Source of the DNA: JBATTK01 sp049670505
Lineage (GTDB): Bacteria > Bacteroidota > Bacteroidia > Flavobacteriales > Flavobacteriaceae
Assembly: GCA_049670505.1 (NCBI GenBank)
Contig: JBATTK010000041.1
Coordinates: 1 to 64,000 of the forward strand
DNA length: 64,000 bases
Direction of reading: 5' to 3'
Made by a program: the position numbers and the translations under genes. Positions within the stretch are counted from its first letter, which is position 1, and each line of letters begins with the position of its first letter. Positions 50,707 through 59,318 of the stretch are shown piece after piece. A model generated the notes under the pieces. The model ran no database searches and was not told the DNA's origin. It saw only the letters and a list, made by a program, of their open reading frames with translations.

Positions 50707-51268
50707 TATGTGCGTCCGCTACCTGTTCCAGTTCAGCGTACCAATGCTTCCCGAACTTGCGAATCAGCGCTTCTTTTACAAACTTATAAATAGGCACCTT
50801 TAGTTCTGCCCCTAAACTGCAAGCGGGATCACATATTTCCCATTTGTGATAGTTCACCGCGGTAAGTTCGGTATATTCCCGCACCCGGACCGGGTAAAGG
50901 TGGCAAGAAACCGGTTTTTTCCATGTAATGGCTCCCTTATTATAGGCCTCCTCAATGCCGCATTTGGCCGTACCATTTTCGGAAAATATGACATAGGCGC
51001 ACTCGCTGCCTTTTACCAAAGGAGTTTCCCATTCTCCATCTTCCCCTTTAACAAAAGCTCCTTGCTCCTCTATAACAGTGATACCTTCTTCCCTTAAAAA
51101 AGGCTTTATGTAACTGTAGATATTTACTAGGATCTCTGTTTCCTTGTCCTCTAAAGGTGCTCCGGCTTCGCCATCTATACAGCAGGCCCCTTTACATGCG
51201 CTTAGATTGCATACAAAATCTTTCTCTATAATCTCTTCGGATACGATAACTTTTCCTAGCTGGAACAT
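50696..51268 (-). CDS. DUF3109 family protein
   Basis: 190 aa. The start FQLGKVIVSEEIIEKDFVCNLSACKGACCIDGEAGAPLEDKE is the family signature. Cys are spread through the protein (CNLSACKGACC, ECAYVIF, AKCGIEEA, VSCHLYP, ICDPAC), a pattern that fits a zinc or iron-sulfur site as in YkgJ-type proteins; the ligand is not known. There is no signal peptide. A TATCTTTG promoter box lies 16 bp before the ATG, so the gene is its own unit, convergent with the kinase gene. Confidence 0.9.
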   Translation of the reverse strand: MFQLGKVIVSEEIIEKDFVCNLSACKGACCIDGEAGAPLEDKETEILVNIYSYIKPFLREEGITVIEEQGAFVKGEDGEWETPLVKGSECAYVIFSENGTAKCGIEEAYNKGAITWKKPVSCHLYPVRVREYTELTAVNYHKWEICDPACSLGAELKVPIYKFVKEALIRKFGKHWYAELEQVADAHTRP

Positions 51269-51284
51269 ATGCTTTGTCTAGGGA

Positions 51285-51292
51285 CAAAGATA
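51285..51292 (-). promoter_or_regulatory. -7 box of the DUF3109 gene
   Basis: On the minus strand this reads TATCTTTG, 16 bp before the ATG at 51268. Confidence 0.55.
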
Positions 51293-51360
51293 CTTTTTTG
51301 ATCCGTATCCAATGAAATTATTTTGTTATTAAAAGCGTATAATAAACCCATCTTTAAACG

Positions 51361-51368
51361 TAAATTTG
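51361..51368 (+). promoter_or_regulatory. -7 box of the marC-like gene
   Basis: TAAATTTG, 23 bp before the ATG at 51392. Confidence 0.5.
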
Positions 51369-51391
51369 CCCCGAAATTTAAACTACTTTGG

Positions 51392-51964
51392 ATGAACTTT
51401 AATTTTAAGGAGATTATTACCGCCAGCATGGTTCTCTTTGCCGTAATAGATATTTTGGGCAGTATCCCGGTCATCATAGGCCTGCGCAATAAGGTTGGGC
51501 ATATTCAATCCGAGAAGGCATCCATTGTCGCCGCCTGTATTATGATCGCTTTTTTGTTCGTAGGAGAACGTATTTTGAGTTTGATTGGAATCGATGTAAA
51601 TTCCTTTGCGGTCGCAGGGGCATTCATTATTTTTTTCCTGGCCATGGAAATGATTCTGGGAATTACACTATATAGGGATGATGTGCCCGAAAGCGCATCC
51701 GTAGTCCCTATAGCTTTTCCCTTAATAGCTGGGGCAGGAACCATGACATCCATCCTTTCACTACGGGCGGAGTATTATGTAGAAAACATTATTGTTGCCA
51801 TTGTTGTAAATATTATCTTTGTATACCTGGTATTGAAATCATCCAAACAGATCGAAAAAATATTAGGTAAAAGCGGCCTCAGTATTATCCGGAAAGTATT
51901 TGGCGTCATTTTGTTGGCGATAGCGGTAAAACTGTTTGCTACCAACATCGACCAACTTTTTTAG
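51392..51964 (+). CDS. MarC-family integral membrane protein
   Basis: 190 aa from the ATG at 51392; the longer frame from 51323 runs through the promoter box. About six hydrophobic helices. It starts NFKEIITASMVLFAVIDILGSIPVIIGL and contains FAVAGAFIIFFLAMEMILGI and VPIAFPLIAGAGTMTSIL, all typical of MarC/UPF0056. The function is not established; an earlier link to multiple antibiotic resistance was not upheld. A small membrane protein gene follows after 29 bp. Confidence 0.92.
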   Translation: MNFNFKEIITASMVLFAVIDILGSIPVIIGLRNKVGHIQSEKASIVAACIMIAFLFVGERILSLIGIDVNSFAVAGAFIIFFLAMEMILGITLYRDDVPESASVVPIAFPLIAGAGTMTSILSLRAEYYVENIIVAIVVNIIFVYLVLKSSKQIEKILGKSGLSIIRKVFGVILLAIAVKLFATNIDQLF

Positions 51965-51993
51965 GAGCCTAAAAAGAATAATCGTATACTATT

Positions 51994-52197
51994 ATGAACA
52001 AATCACTTTCTATACTACTCATAGTATTGGCGCTGGGTCTTATTGCCTATAACGTAACCATTATCGATTTTGAAAATCCGTTCGAAGGAAACAGTATTAT
52101 AGCCCTTATCGGAATATTGGCCTCCCTATGCGCTATTGTATTGTTATTGATATTTATCGCTTCGAAAAAAATACAGAAGAAAATAGAAAAGGACTAG
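51994..52197 (+). CDS. small two-helix membrane protein (67 aa)
   Basis: Two hydrophobic helices (about 4-21 and 34-55: IALIGILASLCAIVLLLIFIA) joined by DFENPFEGNS, with a basic C-terminus (SKKIQKKIEKD). No known family is recognised. It is 29 bp behind the marC-like gene, probably co-transcribed, and overlaps the end of the S41 peptidase gene by 4 bp on the opposite strand. Confidence 0.75.
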   Translation: MNKSLSILLIVLALGLIAYNVTIIDFENPFEGNSIIALIGILASLCAIVLLLIFIASKKIQKKIEKD

Positions 52198-53819
52198 TTA
52201 TTGGCCTCTATCCCCTCCGCTTCTTGTTGATTGATGGTGGGGCGATCCAATTCCAATACTTTTTGAAGCATGCTATCCCCTGATCCTTTGATTTTGGCAT
52301 AAGTATTCGGGGAAAACAATTGTTCCGCCAAAGCGGCTTTAAGATATAGTTTTATCTTCCCCTCAAAGGCATAGAAATCCATTTTTAATTTTCGGGCAAT
52401 AAAGTAGTCGACAAAAGCTTCGAACAAAATATCGTCCACTCTAAAATCATCCACAAACTCCTGTTTGGTATAACCGGTATATCTGGTCCTATCCTGCTCT
52501 AAATGATCAAAAATGAAGCGTGATAGGTAACCTCTGCTTTCCATGCTTTCCACGGCTTCTTCCTCGTTAGTGCCGATGGGAACAAAAACATCGGGTATGA
52601 TACCCCCTCCGCCATAAACGATTTTTCCTTTAGGAGTGGTGAATTTTAGTGAATCCGCTACTTTAATACTATCTACGGAGATAAGTTCCCCGCTATGATA
52701 ACGGTCCGTGAATTTTTGGTAGTAATCCTTGTTACCGTTTTTATAGGTTTTTTGAATAGAACGCCCCGTAGGTGTATAATATCTGGAAACTGTTAATCTT
52801 ACGGCCGAACCATCTCCCAGTTCCATCTCGCGCTGAACCAATCCTTTTCCAAAGGATCTTCGGCCTACGATGGTACCGATATCGTTGTCCTGTAGCGCTC
52901 CTGCAATAATTTCACTGGCCGATGCGGAACGCTCATTGATCAAAACATATATAGGTTTATCTTCAAAAACCCCTTTTTCCGTGGCATAAATCCTATCTAT
53001 TTTTCCTTTCTTGTTTTTTGTGTACAGAATAAGCTTGTCATCTTGTAAAAACTCATCACACATCTGCTCTGCAATACCCAAATAGCCCCCAGGATTATCC
53101 CGCAGATCTAAAGTAAGCTTCTTTGCACCTTGGCGCTGCAAATTTCCCAACGCCGCCCTAAACTCTTTATAGGTGGTTTCCGCAAATCGGTTCACCTTTA
53201 TGTACCCCATATCGGAGGTAAGCATATAATACGCTTCTACACTTTTAATGGGAATACGGTCCCGCTTCACGGTAACTGTAAATACCTTGTCTTCATACTT
53301 ACGGTACACTTTAAGTTTTAAGGAAGTTCCTTCCTTTCCTTTGAGTTTATCTATGATTACATCATCGGGCATCCTTTTCCCATAGAGTGTGTCATTATTC
53401 GCCATTAAAATTCGATCTCCAGGTTTGATTCCCTTAAGAAAACTAGGGCCATTTTCTATGGCACGTATGACGGCAATGGTATCCCTGAGCTTATAAAAAC
53501 TGATGCCGATACCTACGAAATCGCCTTTCATATTCTCGGAAACCTTGTTCATTTCCTGTTTTGATATATAGACAGAATGGGGATCCAGCTTATCCAGGAT
53601 ATTGTTTACGGTAACATCTACGATACTATCGGTATCTATTTCATCTACGTACTCGTAATCTATATAATCTATTAGTCTATTGAGTTTGTCCTTTTTGGAG
53701 TTGGTTGTAAAAAGTTTTTCGGGCGAGTCGTTAAAATGAAGTTTTCCCCCAATAAAGATACCTATGGCAAGTGCCAAAGCAATAATTGTGGGCCAAATGT
53801 AATTGTATCCTTTTTTCAT
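52194..53819 (-). CDS. S41-family carboxy-terminal processing peptidase (CtpA-like)
   Basis: 541 aa. An N-terminal membrane anchor or uncleaved signal (IWPTIIALALAIGIFIGG), then a helical segment, a PDZ domain (about 95-170; GDFVGIGISFYKLRDTIAVIRAIENGPSFLKGIKPGDRILMAN) and the protease core (LRDNPGGYLGIAEQ, NERSASASEIIAGALQDND with the catalytic Ser, RRSFGKGLVQRE with the Lys). A C-terminal helical extension (about 440-541) is typical of Bacteroidota copies. It acts in the periplasm. It is coupled by 13 bp to the deaminase gene upstream, though no functional link is evident. Confidence 0.95.
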   Translation of the reverse strand: MKKGYNYIWPTIIALALAIGIFIGGKLHFNDSPEKLFTTNSKKDKLNRLIDYIDYEYVDEIDTDSIVDVTVNNILDKLDPHSVYISKQEMNKVSENMKGDFVGIGISFYKLRDTIAVIRAIENGPSFLKGIKPGDRILMANNDTLYGKRMPDDVIIDKLKGKEGTSLKLKVYRKYEDKVFTVTVKRDRIPIKSVEAYYMLTSDMGYIKVNRFAETTYKEFRAALGNLQRQGAKKLTLDLRDNPGGYLGIAEQMCDEFLQDDKLILYTKNKKGKIDRIYATEKGVFEDKPIYVLINERSASASEIIAGALQDNDIGTIVGRRSFGKGLVQREMELGDGSAVRLTVSRYYTPTGRSIQKTYKNGNKDYYQKFTDRYHSGELISVDSIKVADSLKFTTPKGKIVYGGGGIIPDVFVPIGTNEEEAVESMESRGYLSRFIFDHLEQDRTRYTGYTKQEFVDDFRVDDILFEAFVDYFIARKLKMDFYAFEGKIKLYLKAALAEQLFSPNTYAKIKGSGDSMLQKVLELDRPTINQQEAEGIEANN

Positions 53820-53832
53820 TTCTGGAATGGTA

Positions 53833-54270
53833 TTAAAAAATCTGTTCCTGCAAGGGCATATAGGCGATAGCTACTCCCGCCTTTTCCAGGAATTCCAACC
53901 CTGAGTCATCTTTATAAGCTTTTTGATACACCACACGTTTTATGCCAGACTGATGGATCAACTTACTGCATTCCCTACAAGGAGACAGTGTAATGTACAG
54001 GGTGGCCCCTTCACAGGATTGTGTGGAGGAAGCTACTTTTGAGATAGCGTTCGCCTCGGCATGCAGCACGTACCATTTTGTATATCCTTCTTCATCTTCA
54101 CAAACATTTTCAAAACCTGTAGGCGTACCGTTGTAACCATCGGAAATAATCATCCGATCTTTAACGACAATGGCCCCTACCTGTTTGCGTTTGCAATAAG
54201 AAAGTTTTCCCCATTCCTGGGCCATGCGCAAATACGCCAAATCGTATTTTTTTTGTTTACTTTCCTTCAT
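53833..54270 (-). CDS. dCMP deaminase-family protein (ComEB-like)
   Basis: 145 aa from the ATG at 54270; the GTG at 54288 would add six residues. The zinc site is complete: HAEANAISKV (HAE) and LSPCRECSKLIHQ (PCxxC). The start KKYDLAYLRMAQEWGKLSYCKRKQVGAIVV and the GYNGTPTGFENVCED loop match the dCMP deaminase group, which makes dUMP for dTTP synthesis. It is 13 bp before the CtpA-type peptidase gene. Confidence 0.9.
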   Translation of the reverse strand: MKESKQKKYDLAYLRMAQEWGKLSYCKRKQVGAIVVKDRMIISDGYNGTPTGFENVCEDEEGYTKWYVLHAEANAISKVASSTQSCEGATLYITLSPCRECSKLIHQSGIKRVVYQKAYKDDSGLEFLEKAGVAIAYMPLQEQIF

Positions 54271-54346
54271 CCAAAATTGGCAAACCACTAAGATACCTGC
54301 TTTAACAAATCCCTACAACCTTAAACGGTTAATTTTTAGTGAAATT

Positions 54347-54931
54347 CTATAAAGGGAACGTTTTGATTGTCATCGGTATTGCTATACCTATAATAATAAT
54401 GGAAGCCACCGTTATAAATATCCGCTGTTTTACCCCAAAAATGGATTGCAGCATATAGCCCAGTCCCAAGACACAAAGGATAATAAGTACCTGCGAAAAT
54501 TCTATGCCCAAGGCAAAGCCCAACAATGGATTTAATTTTTCTTCCTCTTCCGCCATCAACATTTTAAAGTAATTGGAAAATCCGAAACCGTGGATAAGCC
54601 CAAAAAAGGTCGTAGCCAACAAATGCCATCCTATTTTAATATTTTCTACGCCGCTTTTAACATAGAACAAATTGAACATTGCGGTCAATATAATGGTAAC
54701 CGGTATAAGAAACTCTATCCATGCTACGGCTATGGTGACCGTTTCGTAAACCGATAGGGCCAAAGATAAACAGTGCGCCACCGTAAAAACGGTGGCCAAG
54801 ACCACTACTTTTTTCCAACTCCTGAACGTAAAGGGAATAGCAAGTGCCGCTAAAAACAGAATATGGTCATAAGCGCTAAAATCCAGCACATGGTCGAGAC
54901 CTAATTTAATGTAAAACCAGAATTCCTGCAT
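54347..54931 (-). CDS. HupE/UreJ-like membrane protein
   Basis: 194 aa, about six hydrophobic helices. The first helices hold FSAYDHILFLAALAIPF and VAHCLSLALSVYETVTIAVAWIEFLIPVTII, and the middle has GLIHGFGFSNYFK; His and Asp in these helices are the conserved metal-type positions of HupE/UreJ. The family is linked to nickel or cobalt uptake near hydrogenases and ureases, but no such genes are in this window. The metal, if any, is unknown. Confidence 0.85.
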   Translation of the reverse strand: MQEFWFYIKLGLDHVLDFSAYDHILFLAALAIPFTFRSWKKVVVLATVFTVAHCLSLALSVYETVTIAVAWIEFLIPVTIILTAMFNLFYVKSGVENIKIGWHLLATTFFGLIHGFGFSNYFKMLMAEEEEKLNPLLGFALGIEFSQVLIILCVLGLGYMLQSIFGVKQRIFITVASIIIIGIAIPMTIKTFPL

Positions 54932-54982
54932 ACTTCTCGATGTTTGGTGAAATTAAAAAATTGTCCGGACTATATTCGTCAT

Positions 54983-55723
54983 TTATCCTATTCCCCGCTC
55001 TTTCTGAATTTGTTCATAGGCCTTTTGCACCTCCTTGAATTTTTCCTCGGCTCCCCTTTTGATTGCCTCGTTTTCTGTATTCACCCGATCTGGATGGTAC
55101 TTTTTTGCCATGGCCCTATAGGCTTTTTTAAGTTCGTCATCGGAAGCGGTCTTATCGATCTCTAAAATCTTATAGGAATTATCCGCAGATTTGATGAACA
55201 TGGCCTTTATGCTTTCAAAGTCATTGGTGCCAACCCTTAGATACCCTGCTATCTCTTTTATTTTGTTAATTTCGGCGGTACTTACGCTACCATCTGCCTG
55301 GGCAATACCAAATAGAAAATGCAATAACTGTAATCTAACCTCGTACCGGGTGCGTTGGTTTAGATAGTTGCATATGCGTTGGGCAGAAATCTCTCGGGCC
55401 TTTATAACATCGTTAAATGTTCTGAAAATTGCATTGGCCTTTTCTTTTCCATAGGTACTTAGGAAGTATTGGCGTACATAATCCAACTCGCGCTGACTTA
55501 CTTTTCCATCGGCCTTTATGACAATGGAACACAAGGATAACAGATTAAGTTCAAAATCTGCCGGGGAAACCCGTTGCTGGGTCATATCCCTAAAAATGGT
55601 CCGCGCACCTCCCTCATTTCCACTTGAAAGATTGTCCAAAAAACTGCCCAATAAAAACCCTACTATGGCACCGGGAAACCTAAAAACAAAATATCCCAGT
55701 ATAGCGGCAAACCATTTAATCAT
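54983..55723 (-). CDS. TerB/DnaJ-domain protein (DjlA-like)
   Basis: 246 aa. An N-terminal hydrophobic glycine-rich anchor (WFAAILGYFVFRFPGAIVGFLLGSFLD), a TerB-like helical domain (about 57-165; LLSLCSIVIKADGKVSQRELDYVRQYF, FGIAQADGSVSTAEINKIKEIA, two acidic repeats) and a C-terminal J domain (about 178-240) with HPD in AKKYHPDRVN. This is the DjlA order: a membrane-anchored co-chaperone that stimulates DnaK. A -7 box (TATCTTTG) lies 31 bp upstream. Confidence 0.9.
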   Translation of the reverse strand: MIKWFAAILGYFVFRFPGAIVGFLLGSFLDNLSSGNEGGARTIFRDMTQQRVSPADFELNLLSLCSIVIKADGKVSQRELDYVRQYFLSTYGKEKANAIFRTFNDVIKAREISAQRICNYLNQRTRYEVRLQLLHFLFGIAQADGSVSTAEINKIKEIAGYLRVGTNDFESIKAMFIKSADNSYKILEIDKTASDDELKKAYRAMAKKYHPDRVNTENEAIKRGAEEKFKEVQKAYEQIQKERGIG

Positions 55724-55754
55724 ATCGAATTTAGAATTTAATACATTCGCGGTT

Positions 55755-55762
55755 CAAAGATA
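55755..55762 (-). promoter_or_regulatory. -7 box of the djlA-like gene
   Basis: On the minus strand this reads TATCTTTG, 31 bp before the ATG. Confidence 0.5.
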
Positions 55763-55830
55763 TAATTTTACCTGCAAAGGGCTTAGCTAAGGAAAAGTTA
55801 AGGCAGCCTGTAAAAATGCGACAAATTAAT

Positions 55831-55838
55831 TACCTTTG
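55831..55838 (+). promoter_or_regulatory. -7 box of the bacilliredoxin gene
   Basis: TACCTTTG, 28 bp before the ATG at 55867, a good match to the Bacteroidota consensus at a normal distance. Confidence 0.6.
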
Positions 55839-55866
55839 TAACATATAAAATTTAAAAAAGTAGACT

Positions 55867-56280
55867 ATGTATCCTGCGGAATTAGTTAAACCTATGAGAG
55901 ACGACTTGGCATCTGCCGGGTTTGAAGAGTTATATACGGCCGAAACGGTAGAAAATGCCATTAAACAGGAAGGTACTACCCTGGTAGTAGTAAATTCCGT
56001 TTGTGGTTGTGCTGCGGCCAATGCCAGACCTGCGGCAAAATTAAGCTTGCAAAATGATAAAAAACCGGAACACTTGGTTACCGTTTTTGCCGGCGTAGAT
56101 ACGGAAGCGGTAGATGCCGCAAGGGATTTAATGGTGCCTTTTCCACCGTCATCCCCAAGTATGGCCTTGTTTAAAGACGGCGAATTAGTGCATATGATAG
56201 AACGTCATCATATCGAGGGCAGACCTGCGGAAATGATCGCCGAAAACTTGATGGAGGCCTATAACGAGTTCTGTTCATAA
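55867..56280 (+). CDS. bacilliredoxin BrxA/BrxB-family (YphP/YqiW) protein
   Basis: 137 aa thioredoxin-like protein. The redox motif is CGC in VVNSVCGCAAANARPAAKLSL (about 40-60), followed by HLVTVFAGVDTEAVDAARD and PFPPSSPSMALFKDGELVHMIERHHIEGR. In Bacillus these proteins remove bacillithiol from proteins; the bacillithiol pathway is known in Flavobacteria, but I cannot check it here. Monocistronic: -7 box in front, strong terminator behind. Confidence 0.95.
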   Translation: MYPAELVKPMRDDLASAGFEELYTAETVENAIKQEGTTLVVVNSVCGCAAANARPAAKLSLQNDKKPEHLVTVFAGVDTEAVDAARDLMVPFPPSSPSMALFKDGELVHMIERHHIEGRPAEMIAENLMEAYNEFCS

Positions 56281-56325
56281 TACACCAGTCGCTTGCGTAA
56301 GCGTGTACAACTATAAAAAACTAAG

Positions 56326-56355
56326 AAAAAACCGTTCTTAAAAGAGCGGTTTTTT
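56326..56355 (+). terminator. rho-independent terminator of the bacilliredoxin gene
   Basis: Stem AAAAAACCGTTCTT / AAGAGCGGTTTTTT (one wobble pair) with a 2-base loop. Its T-tract runs into the -7-like box of the next gene. Confidence 0.9.
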
Positions 56356-56362
56356 ATTTTTG
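56355..56362 (+). promoter_or_regulatory. possible -7 box of plsC, nearly leaderless
   Basis: TATTTTTG, four bases before the ATG at 56367. It overlaps the terminator T-tract, so the match may be chance. Confidence 0.35.
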
Positions 56363-56366
56363 TACC

Positions 56367-57104
56367 ATGCAAAAAATTCTGGCATATCCGCTAACCGTAC
56401 TTTACTTTGTTTTTTTTGGACTGACCTTGTTGGTGTTTCACCCTATCGTATGGATCGGTTTTAATGTATTCGGATATGAAGGGCTCAAGCGAAGTATAAG
56501 TATCCTTAACTGGTTTTTAATGCGTTGTACCAATATTCTGGGTACGCGATATACTTTTCACAATCCCCATAAAATTCCAAAAAACAGACCGCTGATCATT
56601 GTGGCCAATCACCAGAGTATGAATGATATTCCTCCAATCATTTGGTATATGCGGGCGTATCATCCAAAATTTATAAGCAAAATTGAATTAGGTAAGGGCT
56701 TTCCAAGCGTCTCCTACAATCTGAGACATGGAGGCTCCGTTTTAATCGATAGAAAGAATAGCAAACAGGCCTTGGCCGAGATTTCCAAGTTGGGAAAATA
56801 TATAGAAAAAAATGGTCGTAGTGCTGTTATTTTTCCTGAGGGCACACGAAGTAGAAATGGACATCCCAAAAAATTTCAGACCATGGGCCTAAAAATGTTG
56901 ATAAAAAAAGCCCCCTCTGCGCTTATCGTTCCCATTAGCATCAATAATTCATGGAAAATGTTGCAGTACGGCAAATTTCCCTATGGTATAGGTTCCCACC
57001 TCAGGTTTGAGGTGCATCGGCCTATTGAAAACAACTGTAATGTTGAGGAATTGATTTCAGAAGTAGAGCATAAAATCACGTCCGGTATAAATTCTTTTAA
57101 ATGA
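56367..57104 (+). CDS. plsC: 1-acyl-sn-glycerol-3-phosphate acyltransferase
   Basis: 245 aa. An N-terminal membrane segment (LTVLYFVFFGLTLLVFHPIVWIGF), then acyltransferase block I NHQSMND (catalytic His and Asp), block III FPEGTRSRNG and block IV VPISINNSW. It acylates lysophosphatidate to phosphatidate at the inner membrane in phospholipid synthesis. The stop codon overlaps the ATG of the HD gene (ATGA), so translation is coupled. The specificity for acyl chains is not readable. Confidence 0.93.
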   Translation: MQKILAYPLTVLYFVFFGLTLLVFHPIVWIGFNVFGYEGLKRSISILNWFLMRCTNILGTRYTFHNPHKIPKNRPLIIVANHQSMNDIPPIIWYMRAYHPKFISKIELGKGFPSVSYNLRHGGSVLIDRKNSKQALAEISKLGKYIEKNGRSAVIFPEGTRSRNGHPKKFQTMGLKMLIKKAPSALIVPISINNSWKMLQYGKFPYGIGSHLRFEVHRPIENNCNVEELISEVEHKITSGINSFK

Positions 57105-57778
57105 CTGATCCCGATATTGTTGAACATACTATTGCTTTCGTGAAAGAAGCTTTGAAAGGAGCCGAAGGCGGACATGATTGGTTCCATATAAAGCGGGTAC
57201 ATGCCAATGCGCAACTCATTGCTAAAACGGAACAGGTAGATGCACTTATCGTAAGCCTTGGTGCCTTACTTCATGATATTGCCGACGCCAAATTCAACGA
57301 TGGGGATGAAACCATAGGGCCAAGAATGGCCAAGGAATTTCTAATCTCCAAACAGCTAGATGAAGCAATAGTTGATCACGTAGTTAAAATAATTGAAAAC
57401 ATTTCCTTTAAATCCAATTTGAGGTCTGACAGTGAAAATGGGAAGGAAACCAGATTTTCTTCCAAGGAATTGGATGTTATCCAGGACGCGGATCGCTTGG
57501 ATGCCATAGGCGCCATAGGTATAGCCCGTGCATTTAATTATGGCGGTTTCAAGAATAGGGAGCTTTATAATCCTGATATCGAATTTAATCTGGGCATGAC
57601 CAAAGAACAGTACAAAAAATCAAAGGCACCCACTATAAACCATTTTTACGAAAAACTACTGCTATTAAAGGATTTGATGAATACCGAAACCGGAAAAATT
57701 CTCGCAGCGGAACGACATCAATTTATGTTGGTTTATTTAGAGCAGTTTTATAAAGAATGGAATGGAGTCGCTTCGTAA
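57101..57778 (+). CDS. HD-domain phosphohydrolase
   Basis: 225 aa with a full HD site: HDWFHIKRVHANA (H...H), LLHDIADAKF (HD) and DADRLDAIGAIGIARAFNYGG (second Asp). The layout matches small HD hydrolases of the YedJ type, whose substrates are unclear. There is no signal peptide, so it is cytosolic. The four-base overlap with plsC suggests a joint unit. Confidence 0.9.
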   Translation: MTDPDIVEHTIAFVKEALKGAEGGHDWFHIKRVHANAQLIAKTEQVDALIVSLGALLHDIADAKFNDGDETIGPRMAKEFLISKQLDEAIVDHVVKIIENISFKSNLRSDSENGKETRFSSKELDVIQDADRLDAIGAIGIARAFNYGGFKNRELYNPDIEFNLGMTKEQYKKSKAPTINHFYEKLLLLKDLMNTETGKILAAERHQFMLVYLEQFYKEWNGVAS

Positions 57779-57877
57779 TTTCAATTCGGAATAAAATCCG
57801 CTTTCGTCCTTTCGTATTCGTGACCCGACTTTTCTTTTTTTTGTATCTTCCTGCTTCATTAAACAAACCTTACCCAA

Positions 57878-59299
57878 ATGCAGCGAAGGAAATTCATTAA
57901 AAACGTAGCGGCTACTTCGGCCGCATTTTCAATTGTACCTAGTTTTGTTTTAGGTAAGGGCCATGTTCCCCCAAGTGATACGCTCTATATTGCCGCTTTT
58001 GGGGTTGGCGGTCGTGGCTCCGGGGTAATACGTGAACTTACCGATACGGGAAAGGTGAAATTTGTGGCATTCTGTGATGTAGATAAACGAATGGTGCAGG
58101 CAAGCCGGGAACTGCACCCCAACACAAAATTGTACAAAGACTTTAGAAAGGTTTACGATAAGCATCTAAACGAAATAGATGCCATTATGGTGGCCACCCC
58201 GGACCATACCCATGCCTCTATTTCCTTGCCGTTTATGCATGCCAAAAAACATGCTTATGTAGAAAAGCCTTTGACCCACAACATCTACGAAGCTAGATTA
58301 ATGACCAAAGTCGCCAAAGAAAACGGAATCGTAACCCAAATGGGGAACCAAGGTGCTTCCAGTGATGGGAGCCGACGAGCCAAAGAATGGATCGATTCCG
58401 GTATTATCGGTACTATAGAAAAAGTGGATTGTTGGACCAATAGGCCTGTTTGGCCGCAGGGTGTTCCCGTACCGCTAAAGAAAGAATCCAAACCCAAGGA
58501 ACTCAATTGGGATCTGTGGTTAGGTCCCGCTGCTCAACGCGATTATAATTCCGCATACCTTCCCTTTAAATGGCGTGGCTGGTGGGATTTTGGAACCGGG
58601 GCCCTTGGTGATATGGGCTGTCATATTATGGAAACCCCTTTCGGGGTACTAGATTTGGGCTACCCTACCGAAGCGGAGGCCAGTTGCACCACCAACTGGG
58701 TAGGGGATTTTGTAGAAGCGGACTATAATGCATCTTGTCCACCCTCTTCCATTGTGCGTTTAAAATTCAATACGGATGCACATGGGGATATTGCCCTGAA
58801 TTGGTATGATGGGGGACTAATGCCCGACTTGCCCGATGAGCTAATGGGCGATGAAAAAATAGGAAACAACGGAGGCGGTACCGTTTTCTATGGTTCCAAA
58901 GGAATACTGGTCTGCGATACCTATTCCAAAAATGCCAGATTACTTCCTTCCAAAACCATGAGCTTGTTCAACGCACCGGAACCCTATTTACAACGAATAC
59001 CGGGCGATACGGCCGGCCATCAAAATAATTGGGTAGAAGGTTGCCTCAATGGTACTGCGACTTCGTCGGATTTTTCCAAATCCGGCCCCCTGACGGAAGC
59101 TGTGCTTATGGGAAATTTAGCTATCAAGGCTTATCAGTACAAAACCCTTAAAGAAGGTAAAAAATTGGGGGATTGGGATCCCTTTAACTACCCCGGAAGG
59201 CGTAAACTGCTATGGGATGGGGAACAAATGAAGGTAACGAATTACGACAAGGCCAATGAATGGGTGAAACGCGAATATCGTAAAGGTTGGGAACTATAA
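57878..59299 (+). CDS. Gfo/Idh/MocA-family oxidoreductase with Tat signal
   Basis: 473 aa. It starts QRRKFIKNVAATSAAFSIVPSFVLG, a twin-arginine signal, so the enzyme is exported folded, presumably with bound NAD(P), like glucose-fructose oxidoreductases. Rossmann motif AFGVGGRGSGVIREL, EKP motif YVEKPLTHNIYEARLM, and the C-terminal domain with WWDFGTGALGDMGCHIMETPFGVLDLG. Members of this exported group act on sugars or glycosides in the periplasm. It could serve the oxidation system at 28-41 kb, but it stands alone as a unit and the link is inference. Confidence 0.93.
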   Translation: MQRRKFIKNVAATSAAFSIVPSFVLGKGHVPPSDTLYIAAFGVGGRGSGVIRELTDTGKVKFVAFCDVDKRMVQASRELHPNTKLYKDFRKVYDKHLNEIDAIMVATPDHTHASISLPFMHAKKHAYVEKPLTHNIYEARLMTKVAKENGIVTQMGNQGASSDGSRRAKEWIDSGIIGTIEKVDCWTNRPVWPQGVPVPLKKESKPKELNWDLWLGPAAQRDYNSAYLPFKWRGWWDFGTGALGDMGCHIMETPFGVLDLGYPTEAEASCTTNWVGDFVEADYNASCPPSSIVRLKFNTDAHGDIALNWYDGGLMPDLPDELMGDEKIGNNGGGTVFYGSKGILVCDTYSKNARLLPSKTMSLFNAPEPYLQRIPGDTAGHQNNWVEGCLNGTATSSDFSKSGPLTEAVLMGNLAIKAYQYKTLKEGKKLGDWDPFNYPGRRKLLWDGEQMKVTNYDKANEWVKREYRKGWEL

Positions 59300-59318
59300 C
59301 CGCTGATTGGCGTTGTGA

